DNA of 64,000 bases. It comes from Actinocatenispora thailandica. GTDB taxonomy: Bacteria > Actinomycetota > Actinomycetes > Mycobacteriales > Micromonosporaceae. Shown in pieces: positions 26,897 to 34,550 of this stretch (positions are counted from its first letter, which is position 1; every line of letters starts with the position of its first letter). The notes below the pieces were generated by a model. The model was not told where the DNA came from and searched no databases. It saw nothing but the letters and a program-made list of their open reading frames with translations. Position numbers and translations under genes: made by a program. The stretch covers positions 2,478,198-2,542,197 of the forward strand of contig NZ_AP023355.1 of assembly GCF_016865425.1 (NCBI RefSeq), in the 5' to 3' direction.

Positions 26897-28006
26897 ATGA
26901 CGCGATCCGAGCGGCGTGCCGCGCGGATCGCCGTCGACCTCCTCGGCGGGGACGATGCTCCCGCCGTCGTGGTTGACGGCGCTCTGCTGGCGCTGAACGC
27001 CGACCCCATGCTCCGGCTGTTGCCGGTGGGTCCCCAGGTCGTCCTCGACGACCTGCTGGCCCGGCTTCCCGCTGCCCATCGGGAGCGGACCGAACCGGTC
27101 CCGGTCGAGACCGACGGCACCCTGCCGGTCCATGCCGCGGTGCGGCTGGTCTCCGCCGAACGCGCGGACGCGGTGGTGTCCGCCGGCGCGACCGGTTCGG
27201 CGGTGCGATCCGCGGTGGCGCACTGCGGACGCTTCCCGGGGCTGCGCCGCCCGGCCCTCGCGGTCACCGTGCCCGCGGCCCGCGGGCCGCTGATCCTGCT
27301 CGATGTGGGCGCCGCGCCCGACCTGACCGCCGCCGACCTGGTCCGCCATGCCGTCCTGGGCGCCGGCTACGCGACGGCCACGCTCGGCGTCGCCCGGCCG
27401 CGGGTCGGGCTGCTGTCCATCGGCACCGAGCCGGGCGTGGGCGACGAGTTGCGGCGCGCCGCCGACCGGGAACTGGCCGCGGGCGTGCTGCCGCCGGACA
27501 CCGACTACGTGGGCCTGGTGGAGGGCTACGACGTGCCCGTCGGCGGTGTGGCCGACGTGGTGGTCACCGACGGTTTCACCGGGAACGTCCTGCTCAAGGG
27601 CATCGAAGGCGCCCTGCGGCTGAGTCGGGGGGCGGCCGGTGCGCTGCGCCTGAACCACGGTACGGACGGTCTGCGGCCGGATCGGGCCGTGGCCGGCGCG
27701 GTGCGGTGCGGCCCGGGCGTCGACGCCGGCCCGGACGGCGCGGACCCGCCGGTCGACGGCGATGGGGTGCCGCGGGCCGCGGCGCTGTTGGGAGTGGCCG
27801 CGTCGGTGGTGGTCTGCCACGGTGCGGCGGACGCGTCGGACGTCGCCTCCGGGATCGGGTTCGCCGCGCGGATGGTCGCCGGGCACACGGTCGATCGGGT
27901 GGCGCGGATGGATCGAGTGTTCCGGGAGCTGACCCGGGCGCCAGGAGGTGTGCGAGGCGATGAGGCGACGACAGGTCCCGCAGATGACGACCGGAGGCCG
28001 CGATGA
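26897..28006 (+). CDS. plsX: Phosphate acyltransferase PlsX
   Basis: 369 residues. It makes acyl-phosphate from acyl-ACP, the first step of glycerolipid assembly. The N-terminal [12 protein letters not shown] replaces the usual IAVDxMGGDxxP; [10 protein letters not shown] and [19 protein letters not shown] are conserved. It is somewhat diverged, with an Arg/Gly/Asp-rich insertion around residues 240-300, and slightly longer than typical. Its last codon overlaps rnc (ATGA). Confidence 0.9.
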   Translation: MTRSERRAARIAVDLLGGDDAPAVVVDGALLALNADPMLRLLPVGPQVVLDDLLARLPAAHRERTEPVPVETDGTLPVHAAVRLVSAERADAVVSAGATGSAVRSAVAHCGRFPGLRRPALAVTVPAARGPLILLDVGAAPDLTAADLVRHAVLGAGYATATLGVARPRVGLLSIGTEPGVGDELRRAADRELAAGVLPPDTDYVGLVEGYDVPVGGVADVVVTDGFTGNVLLKGIEGALRLSRGAAGALRLNHGTDGLRPDRAVAGAVRCGPGVDAGPDGADPPVDGDGVPRAAALLGVAASVVVCHGAADASDVASGIGFAARMVAGHTVDRVARMDRVFRELTRAPGGVRGDEATTGPADDDRRPR

Positions 28007-28737
28007 GTAGCGCGACACCGACCGAGCTGACCGCGGCGCTGGGCGTCGAGCTGTCGCCGCCGCTGTTGGAGCGGGCCCTGACGCACCGCTCGTACGCGTA
28101 CGAGCACGGTGGTCTGCCGACCAACGAGCGGCTGGAGTTCCTCGGCGACGCGGTGCTCGGCCTGGTCGTGACCGACGCGCTGTACCGCACCCACCCCGAC
28201 CTGCCGGAGGGGCAGCTGGCGAAGTTGCGCGCCTCGGTGGTCAACATGCGCGCGCTGGCCGAGGTGGCGCGCGGTCTCGGCCCGCACGGCCTCGGCGCGT
28301 ACGTGCGGCTCGGCAAGGGTGAGGAGACCACCGGCGGTCGGGACAAGGCGAGCATCCTCGCCGACACCACCGAGGCGCTGCTCGGCGCGGTCTACCTGGA
28401 GCACGGCACGGACGTCGCGTCGGTGCTGGTGCACAAGCTGTTCGACCCGCTGATGGCGGACGCGTCGCGACGCGGCGCCGGCCTGGACTGGAAGACCAGC
28501 CTGCAGGAGCTGACCGCGAACCAGGGCCTCGGCGTCCCCGAGTACGAGGTGGCCGAGGACGGGCCGGACCACGCGAAGACGTTCACCGCGTGGGCGGTGG
28601 TGGCCAGCGAGCGGTTCGGCTCCGGTAACGGCCGAAGCAAGAAGGAGGCCGAACAGCGCGCCGCCGAGCAGGCGTGGCGGGAACTCTCGGCCCGTGCCGA
28701 GGGGGGCACCGGCGGCGCGTCGACCGGGTCGGCGTGA
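28003..28737 (+). CDS. rnc: Ribonuclease III
   Basis: 244 residues. The catalytic signature [16 protein letters not shown] lies near residue 45, with the second metal site in [15 protein letters not shown]; a C-terminal double-stranded-RNA-binding domain has [16 protein letters not shown] and [16 protein letters not shown]. It processes rRNA and other structured RNAs. Coupled to plsX upstream (ATGA) and to the mannosyltransferase downstream (GTGA). Confidence 0.97.
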   Translation: MSSATPTELTAALGVELSPPLLERALTHRSYAYEHGGLPTNERLEFLGDAVLGLVVTDALYRTHPDLPEGQLAKLRASVVNMRALAEVARGLGPHGLGAYVRLGKGEETTGGRDKASILADTTEALLGAVYLEHGTDVASVLVHKLFDPLMADASRRGAGLDWKTSLQELTANQGLGVPEYEVAEDGPDHAKTFTAWAVVASERFGSGNGRSKKEAEQRAAEQAWRELSARAEGGTGGASTGSA

Positions 28738-29930
28738 CCGAGCAGCTCGACGTCGGCGCGGCGGCGCCGCCGGCGTCGGCGACCGGGCCGTCGCCGCGCG
28801 TGGAGTTCGTGATCCGGCAGCTGCTCGCGCCGGTGGCGATCTTCGCGGCGAACCGGCTGGTGCAGTTCGTGCTGCTGGCGCTGCTCGCGCGGCCCGGCCA
28901 GACGGTGTACTCGCGGCTGTCCATCTGGGACGCCGACTTCTTCCTGCGGATCGCCCGGGACGGCTACGACCACGCCCTGCAGTACGACGGGTCGGGTCAC
29001 CTGATCGGCAACACGCTGGCGTTCTTCCCGGGCTACCCGCTGTGCGTACGGTTCGTCGCGCTGTTCGGGGTGCCCTACCCGGCCGCCGGCGTGGTGGTCT
29101 CGCTGCTGGCCGGCGCCGCCGGTACGGTGCTGATCCACCTGCTGGGCCGGCAGCTGCGCGGCGCCCGGTTCGGGTACGTGCTCGCGGTGCTGTTCTGCGC
29201 GCAGCCGATGTCGGTGGTGTTCTCGATGGCCTACTCGGAGGCGCTGTTCTGCGCCCTGGTGCTGGCCATGCTGCTGTGCCTGCGCCGGCAACAGTGGCTG
29301 CTGGCCGGCGGGTTCGCCGTCGCTGCCGGCCTGACCCGCAGTACCGGCCTGGCCGCCGCGGTGGCGCTGGCCTGCTACGCCGGGTACCGGCTGTGGGCCG
29401 ACCGGCGGCTTGCCGGTGCGCCGCGGGTCCGCCCGGTGGTGGCGGCGCTGGCCGGGCTGGCCGCGGTGCCCGGCTTCTGGCTCTGGGTGGGACACCGGCT
29501 GGGCCGCACCGACGGCTGGTTCGTCGAGCAGTCGCAGGGCTGGGGGACCGGCGTCGACTGGGGTGCGGCGAGCCTGCGCTTCGTGGCCGACACGTTCCGC
29601 AACGCGGACGGCTTCATCCAGCTGGCGACCGCGTTCCTGCTGGTGTTCACCGGGGTGCTGGTGCTGTGGGCGCTGCTGGATCGCACCGACGGCAACTGGT
29701 GGCCGATGGCGCTGTACGGCCTGCTGGCCTACGGCACGGTCGCCGGCGCCTCGGGCTACTTCAACTCCCGACCCCGGCTGCTGGTACCGGTGCTGTCCGC
29801 GCTGCTGCCGGTCGGCGCGGCGCTGCTGCACGCCCGTACCCGGGTGCTGGTGCCGTGCCTGGTGGCGATCAGCCTGGTCGGCTGCTGGTTCGGGGCGTAC
29901 ATGATCACCGTCTGGCCGTACACGATCTAG
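28734..29930 (+). CDS. PIG-V-type mannosyltransferase, multi-pass membrane protein
   Basis: 398 residues with about 9-10 transmembrane helices. The first extracytoplasmic loop has the GT-C-type acidic motif in [32 protein letters not shown] and the Pro/Arg motif in [10 protein letters not shown] fit the PIG-V/GPI mannosyltransferase II family. Such actinobacterial proteins use polyprenyl-phosphate mannose to modify lipids or secreted proteins. Substrate is inferred only. The GTG start overlaps the rnc stop. Confidence 0.85.
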   Translation: MTEQLDVGAAAPPASATGPSPRVEFVIRQLLAPVAIFAANRLVQFVLLALLARPGQTVYSRLSIWDADFFLRIARDGYDHALQYDGSGHLIGNTLAFFPGYPLCVRFVALFGVPYPAAGVVVSLLAGAAGTVLIHLLGRQLRGARFGYVLAVLFCAQPMSVVFSMAYSEALFCALVLAMLLCLRRQQWLLAGGFAVAAGLTRSTGLAAAVALACYAGYRLWADRRLAGAPRVRPVVAALAGLAAVPGFWLWVGHRLGRTDGWFVEQSQGWGTGVDWGAASLRFVADTFRNADGFIQLATAFLLVFTGVLVLWALLDRTDGNWWPMALYGLLAYGTVAGASGYFNSRPRLLVPVLSALLPVGAALLHARTRVLVPCLVAISLVGCWFGAYMITVWPYTI

Positions 29931-29953
29931 CGGTCGCAACAGGAGGGCGTGGG

Positions 29954-30112
29954 ATGGCTGTCGAGGCTCGGGGCGGGATCGCCACGGCGGAGGTGCGAGT
30001 GCATACCGGCGCGGAGTGCGCTCGTGCCGGCGACGCGGGCCGCGTCGTGCCGAGTCCGACAGGCGCCGACCGCCCTTCGTACCGCGACCTCTCCGGGATG
30101 CCCGGTGCCTGA
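29954..30112 (+). CDS. Possible small protein between the mannosyltransferase gene and mutM
   Basis: A 52-codon frame starting ATG after a very good ribosome binding site (AGGAGGG, 7 nt away) and overlapping the mutM start by 8 nt. The product begins [19 protein letters not shown] and is otherwise unremarkable, with no known domain. It may be a real small protein or a leader coupling translation of mutM. The strong Shine-Dalgarno and the overlap are the only support. Confidence 0.35.
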   Translation: MAVEARGGIATAEVRVHTGAECARAGDAGRVVPSPTGADRPSYRDLSGMPGA

Positions 30113-31007
30113 GCTGCCCGAGGTGGAGACCGTCCGTGCCGGTCTGCAGAAGTGGGTGGCCGGCCGGCGGATCGAACGGGTCGAGGTGCGCCACCCGCGG
30201 GCGATCCGCCGGCACGCGCCCGGCGCCGAGCACTTCACCGCGGCGCTGTCCGGCCGGACCATCGTCGACGCCCGCCGCCGCGGCAAGTACCTGTGGCTGC
30301 CGTTGGACGGCCCGGTCGAGCCGGGCGACACCGCGGAGACGGGCGAGGCGATCCTCGCCCATCTGGGCATGTCCGGCCAGCTGCTGGTGCAACCGCCGGA
30401 CGAGCCGGACGAGAAGCACCTGCGGGTCCGCCTCGAATTCGCCGACGGCGGCACCGAACTGCGTTTCGTCGACCAGCGCACGTTCGGCGGGCTGTCGCTG
30501 GCCCGGCTGGTCCGGGCCGGGCTCGGTGGCGCCGAGCTGCCGGCCGAGATCGCGCACATCGCCCGCGACCCGGTCGACCCGGAGTTCGACGACGAGGCGT
30601 TCGTCGCCGCGCTGCGCCGCCGCCGTACCGGCGTCAAGCGGGCGCTGCTGGACCAGTCGCTGATCTCCGGGGTCGGCAACATCTATGCCGATGAGGCGTT
30701 GTGGCGGGCGAAGCTGCACTGGGCCCGCGCGACCGACACGATGACCCGCCCGGCGGTCCGTGCGCTGCTCGCGGACGTGCGCGGGGTGCTCGGTGACGCG
30801 CTGCGCGCCGGCGGCACCAGCTTCGACGCGCTGTATGTCAACGTCAACGGCGAGTCGGGCTACTTCGACCGGTCCCTGGACGTGTACGGCCGGGACGGCG
30901 AGCCGTGCCACCGGTGCGGCACGCCGATCCGCCGCGAGCCGTTCATGAACCGCTCGTCGTACCGCTGCCCGCGCTGCCAGCCCCGTCCGCGGCATCCGCA
31001 CCCGTAG
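30105..31007 (+). CDS. mutM: Formamidopyrimidine-DNA glycosylase (Fpg/MutM)
   Basis: 300 residues. It removes 8-oxoguanine and formamidopyrimidines from DNA. The catalytic N-terminal Pro is in (M)[39 protein letters not shown] and the C-terminal zinc finger (CHRCGT ... YRCPRCQ) are all present. The GTG at 30105 sets the essential Pro2. Its 3' end overlaps the convergent TMEM175-like gene by 65 bp. Confidence 0.96.
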   Translation: MPELPEVETVRAGLQKWVAGRRIERVEVRHPRAIRRHAPGAEHFTAALSGRTIVDARRRGKYLWLPLDGPVEPGDTAETGEAILAHLGMSGQLLVQPPDEPDEKHLRVRLEFADGGTELRFVDQRTFGGLSLARLVRAGLGGAELPAEIAHIARDPVDPEFDDEAFVAALRRRRTGVKRALLDQSLISGVGNIYADEALWRAKLHWARATDTMTRPAVRALLADVRGVLGDALRAGGTSFDALYVNVNGESGYFDRSLDVYGRDGEPCHRCGTPIRREPFMNRSSYRCPRCQPRPRHPHP

Positions 31008-31623
31008 CCGGGGCCCCGGTGCGGCCGGACGGCGCGGCCCGGCCGACGACGAACCAGACCACCAGGCCGGCCTCGACCAGCACCGAGCCGATCGGCGTGG
31101 CCAGCGCGAGCAGTGTCGCCGCGAGGTACCCGGCGGGCCCGACCAGTGAGGTGCGCCGGGCCCGGCGGGCGGTGTCGGCGCTGCCGGGGTGCATCAGCTC
31201 CGGATGCCGGTACAGATGCTGCCAGAGCAGCGTGAACCACATCGAGGTCAGCGTCAGCGCGGCGCCGTAGAAGACCGCGGCGCCGGTCGCGTCGTGCCCA
31301 CCGACGAGGTGCTCGCCGACGGTGGCGGTCGGTACCGGCAGGAAGCCGATCGTCAGCAGCATGCCGAGGTTGAGCAGCAGCAACGTCCGGTCGACGGCCC
31401 GGACCTGGTGGAACAGGTTGTGGTGGTGGATCCAGGCGATCCCGATGATCAGGAAGCTGACGACGTAGCCGGCCAGCGACGGCCACTCGTGGCCCAGCGC
31501 CGGCCACACCGCGGCGTCCGCGACCGGTGCACGAATGTCGAGTACCAGCAGGGTGGCCGCGATCGCGATGATGCCGTCGCTGAGGGCGGACAGCCGCGCC
31601 GGCGTGATCGTGGTGGGGTTCAT
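30943..31623 (-). CDS. TMEM175-like (DUF1211) membrane protein
   Basis: 226 residues with six predicted transmembrane helices and an Ala/Gly/Ser-rich tail. Helix 1 carries [21 protein letters not shown], close to the FSDGxxAIxxTLL signature of the TMEM175/DUF1211 potassium-channel family, with Phe replaced by Leu. [11 protein letters not shown] follows helix 2. Bacterial members form potassium-permeable channels. It lies 7 nt downstream of the SDR stop, so the two are co-transcribed. The C-terminal tail overlaps the end of mutM. Confidence 0.82.
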   Translation of the reverse strand: MNPTTITPARLSALSDGIIAIAATLLVLDIRAPVADAAVWPALGHEWPSLAGYVVSFLIIGIAWIHHHNLFHQVRAVDRTLLLLNLGMLLTIGFLPVPTATVGEHLVGGHDATGAAVFYGAALTLTSMWFTLLWQHLYRHPELMHPGSADTARRARRTSLVGPAGYLAATLLALATPIGSVLVEAGLVVWFVVGRAAPSGRTGAPATGADAADGAGSAGSGTTSGS

Positions 31624-31630
31624 CCGGGGA

Positions 31631-32347
31631 TTATCGGCCGGAGGCGAGGTGCACCCCGCCGGCGACCTCCAGCACGCTGCCGGTGACGAATCCGTTGGTG
31701 GCGAGGGTCAGGACCGCCTGGGCGACCTCGCCGGCGGCGCCGATCCGACCGACCGGCAGCGTCTTCTCCTGCGCGGCGAACATCTCGTCGCGCACCGCTT
31801 CGGGCACCTGGTCCCACCACGGGGTACGGATGATGCCGGGGGAGACCGCGTTGACCCGCAGCGGCGCGAGCTCCACCGCGAGCGGGCGGATCATCGCCTC
31901 CAGCGCTCCGTTGATCGCGGCCAGCCCGGCGGTGCCGGGCAGCGCGGCGCGGGCCGAGGCCGCGGTCAGGAACGTGATCGAGCCGCGCAGCCGGGGGAGC
32001 GCCGCCTGCGCGATGCCGAGGTGCGCCCAGAACTTGCGCTCGAAGCCGTCCCGCAGCGCGGAAAGGTCGAGGGTGGCGAACGGGCCGGCGCCGGCCGCGC
32101 CGCTGAGCGCCAGCACCAGGTGGTCGTACTCGTCGGGGGCGGTGAAGAAACCGGCGACCAGGTCGGGGTCGGTGGCGTCGAGGCGGTGTGCGGTGCCGCC
32201 GATGCGGTCGGCGACGGCGGCGAGCCTCGTCTCGTCGCGCCCGGTGATCACCACGTCGGCGCCCTGCTGGGCGAACAGCTCCGCGGTGGCGGCGCCGATG
32301 CCCGAACTGCCGCCCATCACGAGGGCGCGCTGACCAGTGAGTGACAC
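31631..32347 (-). CDS. Short-chain dehydrogenase-fold protein lacking the Tyr-x3-Lys pair
   Basis: 238 residues. The Rossmann start LVMGGSSGIGAATAELFAQQG keeps the TGxxxGxG-like cofactor loop, and LRVNAVSPGIIRTPWW and GSVLEVAGGVH are typical of SDRs. Where YxxxK should be, the protein reads AGLAAINGALEAM: Leu and Asn instead of Tyr and Lys. Classical oxidoreductase activity is thus doubtful; it may be a binding protein or use another mechanism. It is divergent from a TetR gene and upstream of the TMEM175-like gene. The GTG start follows AGAGG. Confidence 0.82.
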   Translation of the reverse strand: MSLTGQRALVMGGSSGIGAATAELFAQQGADVVITGRDETRLAAVADRIGGTAHRLDATDPDLVAGFFTAPDEYDHLVLALSGAAGAGPFATLDLSALRDGFERKFWAHLGIAQAALPRLRGSITFLTAASARAALPGTAGLAAINGALEAMIRPLAVELAPLRVNAVSPGIIRTPWWDQVPEAVRDEMFAAQEKTLPVGRIGAAGEVAQAVLTLATNGFVTGSVLEVAGGVHLASGR

Positions 32348-32362
32348 GGTTGCCTCTTTCCA

Positions 32363-32413
32363 TTTGTCGAGTCGTACCGTCTCGACAAAGCATTACCGAG
32401 ACCAATCGTCTCG
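32363..32413. promoter_or_regulatory. Operator pair between the SDR and TetR genes
   Basis: Two inverted repeats fill the 86-bp gap. The first has 9-bp perfect arms, TTTGTCGAG (32363-32371) and CTCGACAAA (32381-32389). The second is CGAGAC/GTCTCG (32397-32402 and 32408-32413). Both contain CGTCTCG. Location between divergent genes, one encoding TetR, suggests a shared operator. Confidence 0.65.
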
Positions 32414-32433
32414 TCAACGGGTACAGTGCGAGC

Positions 32434-33051
32434 ATGCCGGGAGATTCCAGTCACGTCGATGCCGGCCCGACCCGCCGGCCGCACACCGGGCGCCGCCGCA
32501 ACGAGGCCGCCCGGCGGGCGATCCTGGCCGCGGCGCTGCGGGCCGCCGCCCGGTCCGACGCGGTGCCCACGGTCGACGCCATCGCCGCCGAGGCGGGCGT
32601 CGGCAAGCAGACGATCTACCGCTGGTGGTCCGGGAAGCACGCGGTCCTGCTGGAGGCGCTCGCCGACAGTGCCGCGGTGCAGGTGCCGGCTCCCGACACC
32701 GGTACCCTGCTCGGCGACCTCACCGCGTTCCTCACGGCCACGTTCCGGGGCGCCGGCCGGCCACCGGTCTCGACCGCGCTGCGGGCACTTGCCGTTGCGG
32801 CACAACGGACTCCGGATACCGCGACGGCACTGAGGGGCTTCGTCGAGGCGCGCCGGGAGGCCCTGCGCGCGTTGCTGGTGCGCGGGGTGGAACGCGCCGA
32901 GCTGCCCGCCGCCACCAACCTCGATGTGCTGGTCGACCAGGCCTACGGCCTGCTGTGGTACCGGCTGCTCCTGGGGCACGCGCCGCTCACCGACGAGGCG
33001 GCCGCGAGCCTCGCGGCGTCGCTCGCCGGGAGGCCGGCATCGGGCGAGTGA
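32434..33051 (+). CDS. TetR/AcrR-family transcriptional regulator
   Basis: 205 residues. The N-terminal helix-turn-helix includes [39 protein letters not shown] (split across residues 25-65); the C-terminal ligand domain has a TetR_C pattern ([19 protein letters not shown]). It is divergent from the SDR gene, across a gap with two inverted repeats, and probably represses that operon and itself. The ATG at 32434 is the first start after the operator; its ribosome binding site is weak. Confidence 0.88.
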   Translation: MPGDSSHVDAGPTRRPHTGRRRNEAARRAILAAALRAAARSDAVPTVDAIAAEAGVGKQTIYRWWSGKHAVLLEALADSAAVQVPAPDTGTLLGDLTAFLTATFRGAGRPPVSTALRALAVAAQRTPDTATALRGFVEARREALRALLVRGVERAELPAATNLDVLVDQAYGLLWYRLLLGHAPLTDEAAASLAASLAGRPASGE

Positions 33052-33127
33052 CCGGGCCGGCAAACATCGCCGGAACGAGACCGTTGGACTACTCTATGTA
33101 TGCATAAGGACCACTCTCGGCTCGGTG

Positions 33128-33442
33128 ATGGACGATCGAATGAGCGCGGTGACGCCGGACGGACGCGGCGGGTCGGTTCGGGTCGTGGCCGTGGTGCGGG
33201 GCCTCGTCCAGGGCGTCGGGTTCCGCTACCGGACCCGGTCCCGGGCCGAGGCGCTGGGGCTGTCCGGTTGGGCCAGAAACCTCCCCGATGGGCGGGTCGA
33301 AGTGGTCGCGGAGGGGGACCGTGCTGCATGTCACGATCTGGCCGATTGGCTCGGTGGTCCACAGGCCCCGGGGCGGGTGGATGCCGTGGTGGTACGGGTG
33401 GAGCGGGCACGCGGCGACCTGGCCGGATTTGCGACGGGGTGA
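33128..33442 (+). CDS. acyP: Acylphosphatase
   Basis: About 104 residues. The signature [38 protein letters not shown] spans residues 23-60 and keeps the catalytic Arg (GVGFRYR) and Asn (WARNLPDG). It hydrolyses acyl phosphates such as carbamoyl- or acetyl-phosphate in the cytoplasm. Starts at ATG 33128 or ATG 33140 are both plausible. An AT-rich stretch just upstream (CTATGTATGCATAAGG) may be its promoter. Acylphosphatase close upstream of smc is common in actinobacteria. Confidence 0.92.
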   Translation: MDDRMSAVTPDGRGGSVRVVAVVRGLVQGVGFRYRTRSRAEALGLSGWARNLPDGRVEVVAEGDRAACHDLADWLGGPQAPGRVDAVVVRVERARGDLAGFATG

Positions 33443-33519
33443 TGAAGTTGAGCCCACCAGACTCATGACATCCTTGACGATGTCGGCCGTGCTGGCACAC
33501 CATATGGACGTCGCCACTG

Positions 33520-33552
33520 CACCCGCCCGTCTCGCCGATCCGGTGGCGGGTG
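33520..33552 (+). other. Leader hairpin before the small coiled-coil gene
   Basis: CACCCGCC (33520-33527) and GGCGGGTG (33545-33552) pair perfectly over 8 bp with a 17-nt loop, 43 nt before the next start. It could be the acyP terminator or part of the next leader. Confidence 0.35.
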
Positions 33553-33594
33553 TGCATCTACGGCCATCCGGCGACGCATTCGCAAGGAGACACC

Positions 33595-33789
33595 ATGGCG
33601 AAGGCCCTCTACGGCCACGTCGGTCATGCGCCGGATCGGCGCCTGATCGACGAGGTCACCCGACTGCGCGCCCGCGTGCGGGCGCTCGAGTTCGAGACCG
33701 CGCGGTTGCAGGCCGAGAACGACCGGCTGACCGCGGCGAGTCAGGAGTCCGACGATCTGTTCCGGATCTCCGAACCCGCGCTGACCTGA
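33595..33789 (+). CDS. Small conserved coiled-coil protein
   Basis: 64 residues, MAKALYGHVGHAPDRRLIDEV then a heptad-like coiled coil with RLRARVRALEFETARLQAEN. Similar short proteins starting MAKAL.GHVG occur near smc in other actinobacteria as I recall; their function is unknown. The ATG follows AAGGAGA by 6 nt. Confidence 0.7.
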   Translation: MAKALYGHVGHAPDRRLIDEVTRLRARVRALEFETARLQAENDRLTAASQESDDLFRISEPALT

Positions 33790-33994
33790 TCCGGCGCTGA
33801 CCCGTCCCGGACGGCATGCGGGCGCAGCGCCCGGCCGAGCCGGAACAAGCACGGACCGCGCACCGACGATCAGCGCACGCACCACCGCAGTACCCGATGG
33901 AGCCCGTAGCCGCGGGATCGGTACCCCGCGTCCGCCGTGTCCGCCGTCGTGCGGTCTCGCGCGGTGGCGCGCCGTCGCGCGAACCCGGGCAGAC

Positions 33995-34024
33995 CGCGCC
34001 GATACCGGAACCGGTATCGGCGCG
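33995..34024. repeat. 30-bp near-perfect palindrome upstream of smc
   Basis: Two perfectly complementary 14-bp arms (33995-34008, 34011-34024) around a central AA. The core CCGATACCGG/CCGGTATCGG is clearly non-random in a gene-free stretch. It could be a dimeric protein-binding site or an RNA hairpin. It is 206 bp after the small coiled-coil gene and more than 500 bp before smc. Confidence 0.75.
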
Positions 34025-34098
34025 TCCGTCCCTTTCCGGCCGGTTCGCGCTCCCCGGCGGGTCGCGGCCCTCCCGCCTCGGACTCGGCCGCGAGCCGG

Positions 34099-34428
34099 CG
34101 CCCCGGCACGCGCTGTCGCCCCTGCGCCGGAGACACGCGCTGTATCGCCCCTGCGCCCGAGCACGCGTTGTGTCGCCTTGGCGCGCCGGGGGTGCGCGCT
34201 GTGTCGCCTTGGCGCGCCGGAGGTGCGCGCTGTGTTGCGCTGGCGCGCCGGAGGTGCGCGCTGTGTTGCGCTGGCGCGCCGGAGGTGCGCGCTGTGTTGC
34301 GCTGGCGCGCCGGAGGTGCGCGCTGTGTTGCGCTGGCGCGCCGGAGGTGCGCGCTGTGTTGCGCTGGCGCGCCGGAGGTGCGCGCTGTGTCGCCCTGGCG
34401 CGCCGGAGGTGCGCACATGCTCATCGGG
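34099..34428. repeat. 31-bp tandem repeat (minisatellite) upstream of smc
   Basis: Eight units start at 34181, 34212, 34243, 34274, 34305, 34336, 34367 and 34398, exactly 31 bp apart. The unit runs GCGCGCCGGAGGTGCGCGC then TGTGTTGCGCTG, and each begins within the palindrome GGCGCGCC. The middle units are essentially identical; at least three shorter degenerate units precede them from 34099. Of the 760-nt gene-free stretch 33790-34550, this array and the palindrome at 33995 are the only structures I see. Confidence 0.92.
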
Positions 34429-34550
34429 CGTGGTGCGGCACGGTAGCCTGCGACTCGGGCCTTTTCTCCCCGGCACGCCCGGCGGAAGGCCCGAACGCGC
34501 AGGTCGCGCCGCGCGCAGGTCAGTTCCCGCCATGGAGGATCGACAGCCCA

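Noticed and set aside
34099-34430. 31-bp repeats as a CRISPR array or as a coding repeat
   Set aside because: Units are contiguous with no unique spacers and there are no cas genes. The translated repeat (RAGGARCVA type) is unlike any protein and has no start signal.
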